From Loktanella sp. IMCC34160 (GTDB lineage: Bacteria; Pseudomonadota; Alphaproteobacteria; Rhodobacterales; Rhodobacteraceae), in NCBI RefSeq assembly GCF_004145845.1, contig NZ_SELP01000005.1, forward strand, positions 1 through 64,000: 64,000 nt of DNA. The letters are read 5' to 3'. The position numbers and the translations under genes were made by a program. Shown one piece after another: positions 17,372 to 26,277 of the stretch. The notes below the pieces were generated by a model that was not told the DNA's origin, did no database searches, and worked only from the letters and a program-made list of their open reading frames with translations. Positions within the stretch are counted from its first letter, which is position 1. Each line of letters starts with the position of its first letter.

Positions 17372-18337
17372 CTATTTCACAAAGCTGACCGACTTGCGGT
17401 CCGTCGACAGAACAACCGCAATGATCACAAGTAGGCCAAGGACACCGTCCTGCACGTAGCCGGGCAGGCCGATCACAACCATGCCGTTGCCGATGACATT
17501 GACGATCAGCACCCCGACAAGCGTGTTCCAGACGCCGCCGACTCCGCCCCAAAGTGCGGTTCCACCAACCACAACCGAGGTGATGGACATGAACATGAAA
17601 TTGTTGCCCGTCGCGGTTTCGGCAATGCCGATCCGCCCCACGGCCAGAAGCGCGCCGACCGCATAGAACACCCCCGCCAGCATGAACCCCATGATCCGAA
17701 GCCGGTTCACGTTCAGCCCGGACGCATGGGCCAGTTCCTCGCCGCCGCCAACCGCATAGAAGTTGCGGCCAAGCGCCGTCCGGGACTGGATGAACCATCC
17801 GATCAGCAGGAATGCCAGCGCGACATAGACCATCACCGGAAACCCAAGCCAGCGTTCGGTCAGAAGACCCCGAAACACTTCATCTTCGACCCGGATGCGG
17901 TCGCCGCCGGTCAGAAGAAGGGCAAACCCGGTCCCAACGAAGCCCATCGCAAGCGACGCCATGAAGGACGGTACCTTCAGCTTGACGTGGACCAGCCCGT
18001 TCAGGAACCCGATCGCCGCCCCGACAAGCACCGCCAGCGGCAGCGCCAGCCAGGCCCAACTCAGGATCGTTCCGCCCAACGCGAGAAAGGCAAAGGCGAA
18101 GACGACGGCGGACACCGACACGGTCCCCTCCATCGACAGGTCAATCGACCCCATGATGATGATGAAGGTGACCCCGATGGCCACCATGAGGGCCGGCGCA
18201 GAGCTGATGGCAATGCGCGCAAGGTTCCGGACCGAGAAGAAGCGGGGCTCCAGAACGGTAAAGAACAGGATCAGGATGAATAGAACGATCAGCGGGGCCC
18301 ATTTCACAAGGGTCTCCCGGTTCAGGATGCCGTTCAC
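17372..18337 (-). CDS. Ribose-type ABC transporter permease (CUT2, RbsC-like)
   Basis: 321 aa from a GTG at 18337 preceded by GGGAGGAGC; the frame stays open further upstream through the hairpin region but without a plausible start. Features are about nine hydrophobic spans, the GSIDLSMEGTV signature and GGTALWGGVGGVWNTLVG. It resembles the permease at 14904, so the channel is a heterodimer. It is 11 bp from the ATPase gene. The 79-bp gap to the binding-protein gene holds a hairpin that may lower expression relative to the binding protein. Confidence 0.86.
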   Translation of the reverse strand: MNGILNRETLVKWAPLIVLFILILFFTVLEPRFFSVRNLARIAISSAPALMVAIGVTFIIIMGSIDLSMEGTVSVSAVVFAFAFLALGGTILSWAWLALPLAVLVGAAIGFLNGLVHVKLKVPSFMASLAMGFVGTGFALLLTGGDRIRVEDEVFRGLLTERWLGFPVMVYVALAFLLIGWFIQSRTALGRNFYAVGGGEELAHASGLNVNRLRIMGFMLAGVFYAVGALLAVGRIGIAETATGNNFMFMSITSVVVGGTALWGGVGGVWNTLVGVLIVNVIGNGMVVIGLPGYVQDGVLGLLVIIAVVLSTDRKSVSFVK

Positions 18338-18378
18338 GCGCTCCTCCCAGGCTTGAATGGCTGAATAAAAGTGGCGTC

Positions 18379-18404
18379 GCCCGGCCACTGGGTAGCGGCC
18401 GGGC
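18379..18404 (-). terminator. Intercistronic hairpin / partial terminator after the binding-protein gene
   Basis: GCCCGGCC and GGCCGGGC form an 8-bp perfect stem with a 10-nt loop. On the minus strand the stem is followed by GACGCCACTTTTATT. Such hairpins between binding protein and permease genes often let the binding protein be made in excess. Confidence 0.6.
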
Positions 18405-18416
18405 AATACCGATGGA

Positions 18417-19526
18417 TTACTTGTACTGGATCTGACCGTTGGTCGGGCCCCAGAAGTCCGTCCAGTCGTAGGTCGGAACATTGTCAAGATAATCGGCCTT
18501 GAAGGCAACGGCGTCTTCCGGCGTGACCATGATGGTCGGGCCATAGAATTCGCGATGCTCGTTCGGCTCTTCCGACGGTTTGAACGACCCGATCGCGGCG
18601 TGATAGGCCAGTGCCGCGGTGATGCCGCCGCCCCAGTGCGGGTTGGTGAAGACGGTGGCAAGGATCTTGCGTTCCGCCACCAGCTGCACCGCCTGCGGGT
18701 TGCCGTCATAGGACACGATGGGCATGTCTTCGATGCCTTCGGCCCGCAGCGCCTCGATCACACCATAGGCGATGGTGTCGTTGGCACAGTGCACGCCTTT
18801 GATCTCGTCGCCGAAGCGGGTCAGGAACCCGGACATGACCTGGTTGGCTTTCTGGGTGTCCCAGTCGGCCGGTTCGGCGGCCAGAAGCTCGGCATCCGGA
18901 TAGTCGGCCAGCGCGTTCTTCAGACCCTGCAGGCGTTCGATTGCCGGGTTGTTAGACGCAATGCCGCCCAGGTGGACAACGCCGCCCTTGCCGCCCATGG
19001 CGTCCAGCAGGATGCGCGCGGTCTGTTCCGCGGGCTTTTCATCCGACCAGGTCATGTGGCTGACATAGTTGTCGCCGAAATCCCAGGGATGCAGGTCGTC
19101 GGTCTTGTTCCAGATCGTCGAAACATAGCCACCCGCTTCGGCCACCGCTTCCACCACCGGACGGCAGTTCGGCGCGTCGTTGGTGTCGATCGCAAGGGCA
19201 AGCTCGCCGCCGGTGCGCGACAGAAGCGCTTTCACGTCCGCAAGCGATTTCTCGGACGAACCTTCGTTGATCAGGTGCACCAGCGCGTCCTTGTCCATGC
19301 CAAGGCTTTCGACAAAGGCCTCGCCACCCGAAACGATCTCGTTCCAATAGGGGTTGGTGCGGTTCCGATAGCTCCAGGCGATGGTCGGGTCAGCAATGGC
19401 GGCCCGGGCCATGTTGGGGCCGAACATGCCGGCGGCGGCAAAGCTGCCAAGTCCAGCAGCGGATGCGAACAGGAAGTTCCGGCGATTAACCTTTTCCTGC
19501 TCGATGTACTTCTTGATGAACGACAT
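18417..19526 (-). CDS. Ribose-type ABC transporter substrate-binding protein (Tat signal)
   Basis: 369 aa, Peripla_BP_4 fold. The N-terminus has a twin-arginine motif NRRNFLF (residues 14-20) and a hydrophobic stretch ending in MARAA, so it is exported folded. The mature part opens IAWSYRNRTNPYWNEIV, the sugar-binding start of RbsB-like proteins. It delivers a sugar-like ligand to the two permeases downstream. It is the first gene of the operon, divergent from the TetR gene, with operator site 6 in between. The ligand is not readable from sequence. Confidence 0.88.
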   Translation of the reverse strand: MSFIKKYIEQEKVNRRNFLFASAAGLGSFAAAGMFGPNMARAAIADPTIAWSYRNRTNPYWNEIVSGGEAFVESLGMDKDALVHLINEGSSEKSLADVKALLSRTGGELALAIDTNDAPNCRPVVEAVAEAGGYVSTIWNKTDDLHPWDFGDNYVSHMTWSDEKPAEQTARILLDAMGGKGGVVHLGGIASNNPAIERLQGLKNALADYPDAELLAAEPADWDTQKANQVMSGFLTRFGDEIKGVHCANDTIAYGVIEALRAEGIEDMPIVSYDGNPQAVQLVAERKILATVFTNPHWGGGITAALAYHAAIGSFKPSEEPNEHREFYGPTIMVTPEDAVAFKADYLDNVPTYDWTDFWGPTNGQIQYK

Positions 19527-19630
19527 TGGGTCCTCCCTTTAAGTCCGTCGATCTGCTGGCCGCTCTGTCGGTCAGCCTCTGACTTCAACGATTGAATACC
19601 GTCCCGCATGTGGCGCTCCCTCGCACCTAA

Positions 19631-19646
19631 TGCACTAACTAGTTAC
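19631..19646. promoter_or_regulatory. TetR-type operator, site 6
   Basis: TGCACTAACTAGTTAC: the right half is perfect (TAGTTAC), the left half is degenerate, but the central TAACTAGTTA is itself a 10-bp palindrome. It lies in the 260-bp region between the binding-protein gene and tetR and could serve both. A minus-strand TTGACG (19669-19664) sits 17 bp upstream of the site, which would place the operator on the -10 box. Confidence 0.62.
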
Positions 19647-19786
19647 TTTCTTAATTGCCGAATCGTCAAGCCCTATAGCAATCTTGAAACAAGCAGATTG
19701 CTTGAAGGGAGATGCAGAGCCCCTTTGACCGAATGGTCCGGGGCGGCTAGTAACGTTCAACGACGACACGCAAGGGCAGAGGGCAC

Positions 19787-20428
19787 ATGCCAGATCAACC
19801 GGTAAAGAAGCAGCGCGACGCCGAGGCGACAAAAGCCCGGATTCTGTCCGCCGCAAAAAAAGAGTTCGCAAAAAGCGGCCTTGGGGGTGCACGGGTCGAC
19901 GTGATCGCCGAGCGCGCCAAGGCCAACAAGCGTATGATCTACCACTACTTCGGTAACAAAGAAGACTTGTTCCAGATCGTCCTTGAAGATGCCTACGTCG
20001 ATATCCGGACGGCCGAACAGAAACTGGAACTTGAACATCTGCCAGCGCGGGAAGCCCTGGAAAAACTCGTGCGCTTCACTTGGGACTACTACCTGAAGAA
20101 CCCGGAATTCATCACCCTCGTAAACAGCGAAAACCTGCACAAGGCCCGCCACCTGAAAAAGTCAGAAGTGATCGAGGTCGTCAGCCGTCGGTTCGTGAAC
20201 ATGGTCGGCGGCCTGCTTGACCGCGGTGTCGCGGAAGGCGTCTTCCGCAAGGGCGTCGATCCGGTGCAACTGAACATCACCATCGCGGCGATCGGCTATT
20301 ATTACCTGACCAACCGCTTTACCGGCTCCATCGTGTTCCACCGCGATCTGATGGCGCCGGAGGCTCTTGAAGAGCGACTTGCCTTCAACATCGACACCAT
20401 CATGCGGCTGGTCTGCGTCGCCCCCTGA
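19787..20428 (+). CDS. TetR/AcrR family transcriptional regulator, likely master of the island
   Basis: 213 aa. The N-terminal DNA-binding domain spans about residues 14-60, with RILSAAKKEFAKSGLGG, the recognition region VDVIAERAKANKRMIYHYF and KEDLF. The C-terminal ligand domain is helical, with a WDYYLKNPEFITLVN segment. It is encoded in the middle of the island, divergent from the ribose-type transporter operon. The eight inverted repeats between 4.1 and 28.5 kb have the length and symmetry expected for a TetR dimer, so this is the natural candidate to bind them. It is the only TetR protein in the window. Direct binding is untested. Confidence 0.88.
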   Translation: MPDQPVKKQRDAEATKARILSAAKKEFAKSGLGGARVDVIAERAKANKRMIYHYFGNKEDLFQIVLEDAYVDIRTAEQKLELEHLPAREALEKLVRFTWDYYLKNPEFITLVNSENLHKARHLKKSEVIEVVSRRFVNMVGGLLDRGVAEGVFRKGVDPVQLNITIAAIGYYYLTNRFTGSIVFHRDLMAPEALEERLAFNIDTIMRLVCVAP

Positions 20429-20453
20429 CCGTTCGGACGGGGGGACAAGTCGA

Positions 20454-20885
20454 TTAGCGGCCTTCAAGCCCAAGCGCGCGGATTGCCGTTTCGGCACAAT
20501 CGATGTCTTCGAAGGATTGGGCGCCCGAAACGCCGATTCCGCCGATACAGTCCTCGCCGTCGAAAATCGCCAACCCGCCGCCCCAGGCCATGAGCCGCTG
20601 CCGGGTGCTGAGCCCAAGGCTCAGCGTCGGGGTCGAGGCCATCCGTTCGCCAAACGCCTTGGTAGATTTGCGCAGCGTCCCGGCGGTATAGGCCTTGTCG
20701 AGCGCGAATTCCCCGATGGGCGGCGCAACGTTGTCGCTGCGCCCGAACGCCACCAGATATCCATGCGGATCAACAACAGCTACCGCGACCTCCCAGCCGT
20801 TGGCGCGTGCATGTTCCAGCGCGCCATCGACCAGAGTCCGGGCTGCCGCCGGGGTGATCTCCGGCCGCTGAACGCTATGGGACAT
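20454..20885 (-). CDS. GlcG/HbpS (DUF336) family protein
   Basis: 143 aa from the ATG at 20885; a TTG one codon earlier is unlikely. The sequence has the family core: an N-terminal helix, VAVAVVDPHGYLVAFGRSDN, the helical middle with LDKAYTAGTLRKST, and the glycine-rich end GGIGVSGAQSFEDIDCAETAI. HbpS binds haem; GlcG proteins accompany glycolate and other catabolic operons with no firmly known reaction. It overlaps the stop of the MDR dehydrogenase gene and ends the CUT1 transporter operon. Confidence 0.83.
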   Translation of the reverse strand: MSHSVQRPEITPAAARTLVDGALEHARANGWEVAVAVVDPHGYLVAFGRSDNVAPPIGEFALDKAYTAGTLRKSTKAFGERMASTPTLSLGLSTRQRLMAWGGGLAIFDGEDCIGGIGVSGAQSFEDIDCAETAIRALGLEGR

Positions 20886-21880
20886 CAAAGGCTCTCCCAG
20901 TCATAGGCGATGAACGGTTCCGCAATCTCGCGCGACCTGATGCGCGCATAGACCGTAGAAGGATCGTCGGGGCGGACCGTTGTGACCAGTCCCTCGGTAT
21001 TCACATGACCCGCGTTCAGCCATTTAAGAGCGCGTTCGAACCCGCCAAAGCTGTCGTGCGGGGCGTTGTTGTACCCTTCCAACAGTTCCTCCCAGACAAA
21101 GTCCCGCGACCGGACCGGTATTTCCCACTCCCATCCGCTGCGTAGCGAGACGAAGTTGAAGAAGACCGCGTTCAGAACCTCATGGGCAGACAGGTTGGCG
21201 TATTGCCGCCAGGGCACCCCGACCAGAACCACCTCGCCCATCTTGCGAACGATCTTGCAGCCGTCCAGAACCGCCGCCTCGTGCCCCGAACAATCCACGA
21301 CCAGCGCAACCTTGCCCTGATAATCCGGGTCGTCGAGGGGCATGGCAGAATGCACGGCGGCGATCCCGCTCTTCTGCACCTGTTCCCGGCGAAGCGGATC
21401 GGGTTCCACCACCGACACCTCGTATCCGCCGATGGCGAAGTTATGCGCGGCAAGTATGCCGACAGGCCCGGCCCCGCAGATAACAACCTTGTCGCCGGGC
21501 CTTGCCCGCGTGGTCATCAGCGTGGTCATGGAAACGCCCATCAGTCGGGCCAGCAGGGCACGTTCAGGGGCCATGCCTTCGGGCACAGGCAAGGTATAGA
21601 TGGCCGGGTGCTGTTGGGTCTGGCGGTGGTATCCCATGCAGAACCGCAGGTCGCCCTTGCGGATCCCGGTGACCTCGGGGCCGATTTCCTCGACCCGGAA
21701 GATGGCGGCATAGCCGGGGCGGATCGGGAAAGCATCGCCGTCCGCCCAACCCAACTCCGTCCCCTGGCTGATCAGTGTCGCCACGGTGGGGCCGCGAATT
21801 TCATCGGGTTGCAAGGGGGCATCGTCATAGGAACCCAGAACAAAGCTGTTCTTCTCCGGAAAGATGATTTCCTTGGGCAT
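20885..21880 (-). CDS. MDR-family dehydrogenase lacking the zinc ligands
   Basis: 331 aa. The C-terminal Rossmann half is clear (VVICGAGPVGILAAHNFA, then a VVDCSGH segment). The N-terminal half lacks the Cys-Gly-x-Asp catalytic-zinc motif: the position reads ISQGTELGW. There is also no four-cysteine structural loop. It therefore belongs to a zinc-free MDR branch, as seen in quinone reductases and some tailoring enzymes. It follows the CUT1 ATPase gene by 11 bp and overlaps the GlcG gene. The substrate is unknown. Confidence 0.75.
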   Translation of the reverse strand: MPKEIIFPEKNSFVLGSYDDAPLQPDEIRGPTVATLISQGTELGWADGDAFPIRPGYAAIFRVEEIGPEVTGIRKGDLRFCMGYHRQTQQHPAIYTLPVPEGMAPERALLARLMGVSMTTLMTTRARPGDKVVICGAGPVGILAAHNFAIGGYEVSVVEPDPLRREQVQKSGIAAVHSAMPLDDPDYQGKVALVVDCSGHEAAVLDGCKIVRKMGEVVLVGVPWRQYANLSAHEVLNAVFFNFVSLRSGWEWEIPVRSRDFVWEELLEGYNNAPHDSFGGFERALKWLNAGHVNTEGLVTTVRPDDPSTVYARIRSREIAEPFIAYDWESL

Positions 21881-21891
21881 AACTGTCTCCT

Positions 21892-22965
21892 TCAGTGCGC
21901 CAGGCTCTGGCCGGACGCCGTGTCGAATAGATGGATCGCCGCCTCGTTCAGGCGGATATGGATCATGTCCCCCGGGTCTGCTCGCTGATCGGCAGGCACT
22001 TCGGCAACCAGTTCATGGGAACCCACACGAAGATCCAAAAGCGCTTCGTTTCCAAGGTATTCCGTCACCTCGACCTGGGCCTGCATGGCGCCCGGTTCAT
22101 CGCCTGACGCGATTTTCAGTTCCACCGGGCGAATGCCCAGCGTGACGGCCTGTCCTTCCGAAACCTTGTCGGCAAACCGGGCCGGAATAGCGGCCGACAG
22201 CCCTGCGGCGACAAGGCGACCACTGTCCACGCGGGCCTCGATCATGTTCATCGACGGGCTGCCGATGAAGGTCGCGACGAAAGTCGTTCGGGGATTTCCA
22301 TAGACTTCCTCGGGGGTGCCCACCTGTTCCACATGCCCGTCCCGCATGATCACGATCTTGTCCGCCAGTGTCATCGCTTCGACCTGGTCATGGGTGACGT
22401 AAAGGACGGTCGTGCCCAACCGCTGGTGCAGCTTGCCGATCTCCCAGCGCACCTGCGTCCGCAGCTTGGCGTCAAGGTTCGACAGCGGTTCATCGAACAG
22501 GAAAACATCCGGCGTGCGCACCATCGCACGACCCATTGCGACCCGCTGCCGCTGCCCACCAGACAGCTGCGCAGGACGACGGGCAAGAAGCTCTGACAAG
22601 CCGAGGATCTCGGCCGTATCCCCGATCCGCCGGTCGACCTCTGCCTTGGGGAGTTTCATCGGGCGCAGGGCGAATTCCATGTTTTGGCGCACGGTCATAT
22701 GCGGATAAAGCGCGTAGTTCTGGAACACCATCGCCACGCCGCGATCCTTGGGGGCGACGTCGTTGACGACACGGCCACCGATGGACAATTCCCCGCCCGA
22801 GACATCCTCGAGCCCGGCCACCATGCGCAGGGTCGTGGTCTTGCCACAGCCCGATGGCCCCAGAAGTACGACGAACTCTCCCTGTTCGATGTCAAGGTCG
22901 ACACCGTGGACAACCTGAACCGCGCCGTACCGCTTGATAACATTGTTGAGAGTGATTGCGGACAT
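21892..22965 (-). CDS. CUT1 ABC transporter ATPase (UgpC/MalK-like)
   Basis: 357 aa, one nucleotide-binding domain followed by a C-terminal TOBE-type regulatory domain. Visible are Walker A GPSGCGKTTT, the signature LSGGQRQRVAMGRA, Walker B VFLFDEPLSNLDAKLR and the switch histidine in YVTHDQVEAMT. It energises the importer formed with the two permeases and the binding protein upstream. MalK-like subunits are sometimes shared between transporters. Ten bases separate it from the permease gene. Confidence 0.9.
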   Translation of the reverse strand: MSAITLNNVIKRYGAVQVVHGVDLDIEQGEFVVLLGPSGCGKTTTLRMVAGLEDVSGGELSIGGRVVNDVAPKDRGVAMVFQNYALYPHMTVRQNMEFALRPMKLPKAEVDRRIGDTAEILGLSELLARRPAQLSGGQRQRVAMGRAMVRTPDVFLFDEPLSNLDAKLRTQVRWEIGKLHQRLGTTVLYVTHDQVEAMTLADKIVIMRDGHVEQVGTPEEVYGNPRTTFVATFIGSPSMNMIEARVDSGRLVAAGLSAAIPARFADKVSEGQAVTLGIRPVELKIASGDEPGAMQAQVEVTEYLGNEALLDLRVGSHELVAEVPADQRADPGDMIHIRLNEAAIHLFDTASGQSLAH

Positions 22966-22975
22966 TTTCCGACCC

Positions 22976-23800
22976 CTACTTGACTGAGCCCATGGTCAGC
23001 CCGCGCACCAGCCAGCGTTGGCAGGTCAGCACGAAGATGACACCGGGAATGAGGATGATGAACGATCCGGCCATGATGCGGCCCCATTGCACCGCGTCGG
23101 ACGACCAGAACGACATGACCGCGACCGTCGCGGTCTGGGCGTTCGAACCGGTCAGCATCAGCGCGAACAGGAATTCGTTCCAAGAGAAGATGAAGCAGAA
23201 GACAGCCGACACGGCGAGGCCGGGCGCGGCCAGCGGCAGGGTCACCCGCCAGAAGGTCGCCAACAGGCCGTATCCATCGACGGCAGCGGCCTCTTCCAGC
23301 GCGGTCGGAACCTCGTCGAAGAACCCCTTCATGAGCCAGACCGTCAGCGGGATATTCGCGGTGGAATAGACGATGATCAGCGCAAACGGCGTATCCAGAA
23401 GGCCTGTCGCCTTGAAGATGATGTAATAGGGCACCACGACCGCGATGGGCGGGAACATCCGCATCGACAGGATCCAGAAGGCCACATCGTTCATCCGCTT
23501 GTGCCGGATCCGGCTGATCGCATAAGCGGCCAGAGACCCGATGGTCAGGCTGAAGGCGGTCGACCCAAGGGCCACGATCAGGCTGTTGAGGATGAATTTG
23601 CCGAAAGGGCGCATCCCGAACAGATCCTGATAATGCTCCAGCGTCGGCGTGAAGAAAAAGGCCGGGGGACGTTGGAACATGATCGGCGAGGGTTTCACCG
23701 AAGACGACGCAATCAGGTAGATCGGTGTCAGAAAGACGATCAGGACAATCGCAAGAAGCAGGTAGATCAGGATTTTCTGCTGCAGGCCGGGCCGTGTCAT
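22976..23800 (-). CDS. CUT1 ABC transporter permease (MalG-like)
   Basis: 274 aa, six predicted spans. The EAA loop reads EEAAAVDGYGLLATFWRVTLPLAAPGL, the binding site for the ATPase. The N-terminus is a single span after a short cytosolic segment, as in MalG/UgpE. It pairs with the permease at 23811 (10-bp gap). The system imports a sugar, polyol or glycerol-phosphate-like compound. Confidence 0.88.
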   Translation of the reverse strand: MTRPGLQQKILIYLLLAIVLIVFLTPIYLIASSSVKPSPIMFQRPPAFFFTPTLEHYQDLFGMRPFGKFILNSLIVALGSTAFSLTIGSLAAYAISRIRHKRMNDVAFWILSMRMFPPIAVVVPYYIIFKATGLLDTPFALIIVYSTANIPLTVWLMKGFFDEVPTALEEAAAVDGYGLLATFWRVTLPLAAPGLAVSAVFCFIFSWNEFLFALMLTGSNAQTATVAVMSFWSSDAVQWGRIMAGSFIILIPGVIFVLTCQRWLVRGLTMGSVK

Positions 23801-23810
23801 GCGTGCCTCC

Positions 23811-24695
23811 CTATGCGTGCTGTTCGCGTTGCAGCGACTTGAAGAACAATGTGATCAGGACAACGATGATCACGAGCGAGACAAAGCTGGCCGCCGCGCC
23901 CACCCCCATGCGCCAGAAGGTGAACGACTGGCGATAGATGAACATCGACAGCACTTCGGTGCTGTCACCGGGACCACCCTTGGTCAGAACGAAGATGATG
24001 TCGTAGATCTTGAAGGCGTCGATGGCCCGCAGGAACATCAGGCTGACCAGAACGGGTTTCAGCTGTGGCAGGGTCACGCGGGTGAACACGTCCCAGCGGG
24101 AGTTTCCGTCGATCATCGCCGCCTCGTAGGGTTCGGGCGACAGGCTTTGCAGGGCGGCCGCGGTGCCCATCATCACAAAGGGCGTCCATTGCCAGATGTC
24201 GGCAATCGCGATTGCCCAAAGCGCCCAGTTGGTCGAGGTGATCCACGGAATTGACTCGATCCCGAGGAAGCTCAGGAAGTAGTTGAGATAGCCCAGTTCC
24301 GGGAAGTAGAGGAACAGCCAGACCAGCCCCACGATGACCGGCGAGATCATCATCGGGATCATCAGAAGCGTCCGGGCCAATGGCATTCCGGGCAGTTTCT
24401 GGGTCACGATCAGGGCGATACCGACGCCAAGGACCAACTGCACGCTCAGGGTCATGGCCATGAGCTTGAATGTCGTGATCAGCGAATGGATGAACTCGCT
24501 TGACCCGATTACCTCGGCATAGTTCGACCAGCCGACGAAGACCCGGGGCACAAACAGCTTGGCCAGATCATAAGACCGGAAGCTGAGGTAGCCGGCATAG
24601 ATCATCGGGTAGATCGTGGTCAGGAACAGGACCAGCATTGCCGGAAGCAGAAAGATCAGGAAGATCCGCCTGTTTCGCTTTCTGATATAGGCCAT
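23811..24695 (-). CDS. CUT1 ABC transporter permease (MalF-like)
   Basis: 294 aa with about six spans, starting with a basic segment MAYIRKRNRRIF before the first span. The EAA loop is EAAMIDGNSRWDVFTRVTLPQLKPVL. It is the first membrane component after the binding-protein gene, from which it is separated by 91 bp. That gap contains only GC-rich sequence with no clear hairpin that I can pair convincingly. Confidence 0.88.
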   Translation of the reverse strand: MAYIRKRNRRIFLIFLLPAMLVLFLTTIYPMIYAGYLSFRSYDLAKLFVPRVFVGWSNYAEVIGSSEFIHSLITTFKLMAMTLSVQLVLGVGIALIVTQKLPGMPLARTLLMIPMMISPVIVGLVWLFLYFPELGYLNYFLSFLGIESIPWITSTNWALWAIAIADIWQWTPFVMMGTAAALQSLSPEPYEAAMIDGNSRWDVFTRVTLPQLKPVLVSLMFLRAIDAFKIYDIIFVLTKGGPGDSTEVLSMFIYRQSFTFWRMGVGAAASFVSLVIIVVLITLFFKSLQREQHA

Positions 24696-24786
24696 CGCCG
24701 TTCAACTCCGTCGTTGTATTTGGGCCGTGAGGGGGCCCGCCCCGATGCAGGGAGGTGCGCCGGGACGGGCCGTGACTGCCATCTCC

Positions 24787-26193
24787 CTATTGGAAGATCG
24801 CGGCAGGCTCGTCGTTGATCCACCGAAGCCGCAGGTCTTCCGGGAAGACAGCAAGCCGGGTGTTGATCTTGGTGCAGGCACTGGTCAGCGCTTCCTGCGC
24901 GCTGTCCGTTTCGCCGGCCATGTATTTGTTCAGCTCAACCCCGAACACCTCTTCCACGTCGGCGTAGAACGGATGGAAGATGCGGCGCTGCGCATTCTCC
25001 TGCGCGTCCAGCAGAACCTGGTAGTAGGGGTAGCGGGCCTGCAGCTCAGGATCGGACAGGATCGAGACGTGGAACTGGCTGACGCCGCTGCCTTCCTCGG
25101 CGAACCGGCGCATCATGTCGCGGCTGGTGCCCCACTTGATGAACTCCCACGCGGCCTGCTGTTCGATCTCGCTGGCCTTGGAGTTGATCCCAAAGCTGAG
25201 CGCGCCGGTCATCGTCGGCTGCGGATTGCCGTCGCCGGTCGGGCTGGCGGCATAGCCGGCCTCGCCGATGGTCGGCAGAACGGCCTCGTCGGGGTTGGTC
25301 AGACGGACGGTCCGGACCGACCAATAGGACGATTGGGCGACCTCGCCACGTTCCATGTAACCGGTGCGAATATCCCACATCAGGCCCAGGTAATCCGGCG
25401 GGTTCGACGGGATCAGGCGCTTCATCACCTCGGCTGCGGCAACCGCCTCGGGTCCGTCCATCGCGCACAGCCCGGTTGCAGGGTCCCAATACTGCCCGCC
25501 ATAGCTGCGCATGATCGGGAAGAAGTCATGAGTGATGGCCCCGGCAACGCGGCTGTAGGCCTGCGCATTGCCGTAGAAGTCCTTCTCAAGAACTTCACCG
25601 GCGAGGGTTTCACCGGCCGAGCGGGTGAAGAATTCGGCGATGTCGATGTAATGGTCCCAGGTCTGGGCCGGGGCCAGCGGATAACCGTATTGCGCTTCAA
25701 AGGCGGCGGCCTCTTCGGCGTTTTCATAGAGATCCTTGCGATAGTTCTGATGCCAGATCATGCCCGAAGCCGGGAAAGCAAGCAGGCGCCCCTGCCAGGT
25801 GTTTTCCTGAAGCTGGATCGGGATGATGTCATCAAGGTGGATTTCCTCGGCGTCACGCAGGACAAGGTCGGTCAGGTCCAGCAGCGCACCAGATTCTCCC
25901 AGAACGCCGACCCACGGGCTGTCCACCCACATCAACTGATAGCTGGGATCGTTGGAGCTTGCCTCGATGACGATCTTGTCGATCAGCCCCGGGTAGGGGA
26001 ACATGTCAATCTGGACCGACGCGCCGGTCAGGGCTTCGAATTCGTCGACGATCGGGGCAAGTCGGGTGACCGACGTGTCACCGATTGCCAGCATCTTCAG
26101 TTCGACGCCGTCGAATTGTCCCTGGGCAAAGGCCGATCCGGAAATCGCCGCAAGCAGCGACCCGCAAAGTGCCGTAGTCTTAAGGTGTTTCAT
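24787..26193 (-). CDS. CUT1 ABC transporter substrate-binding protein
   Basis: 468 aa from the ATG at 26193, preceded by GGAGGAAGAG; the longer frame upstream adds an unrelated acidic stretch. A Sec signal peptide spans about residues 1-23 (LLAAISGSAFA). The mature protein has the family-1 extracellular binding fold, with EFEALTGASVQIDMFPY near the start. It captures the ligand in the periplasm. The gene lies 84 bp downstream of the VOC gene and probably belongs to the same unit under operator site 7. Confidence 0.86.
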   Translation of the reverse strand: MKHLKTTALCGSLLAAISGSAFAQGQFDGVELKMLAIGDTSVTRLAPIVDEFEALTGASVQIDMFPYPGLIDKIVIEASSNDPSYQLMWVDSPWVGVLGESGALLDLTDLVLRDAEEIHLDDIIPIQLQENTWQGRLLAFPASGMIWHQNYRKDLYENAEEAAAFEAQYGYPLAPAQTWDHYIDIAEFFTRSAGETLAGEVLEKDFYGNAQAYSRVAGAITHDFFPIMRSYGGQYWDPATGLCAMDGPEAVAAAEVMKRLIPSNPPDYLGLMWDIRTGYMERGEVAQSSYWSVRTVRLTNPDEAVLPTIGEAGYAASPTGDGNPQPTMTGALSFGINSKASEIEQQAAWEFIKWGTSRDMMRRFAEEGSGVSQFHVSILSDPELQARYPYYQVLLDAQENAQRRIFHPFYADVEEVFGVELNKYMAGETDSAQEALTSACTKINTRLAVFPEDLRLRWINDEPAAIFQ

Positions 26194-26277
26194 CTCTTCC
26201 TCCACTGTTATGATGCCGCCCTCCCCCGGGTCGGCCATCGGTACGGCGCGGGGTGATCCCGCGTGCGTTTCGTTCCG

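Noticed and set aside
20404-20450. Small CCGT/ACGG inverted repeat after tetR as terminator
   Set aside because: The stem is only 4 bp with no T-run, too weak to call.
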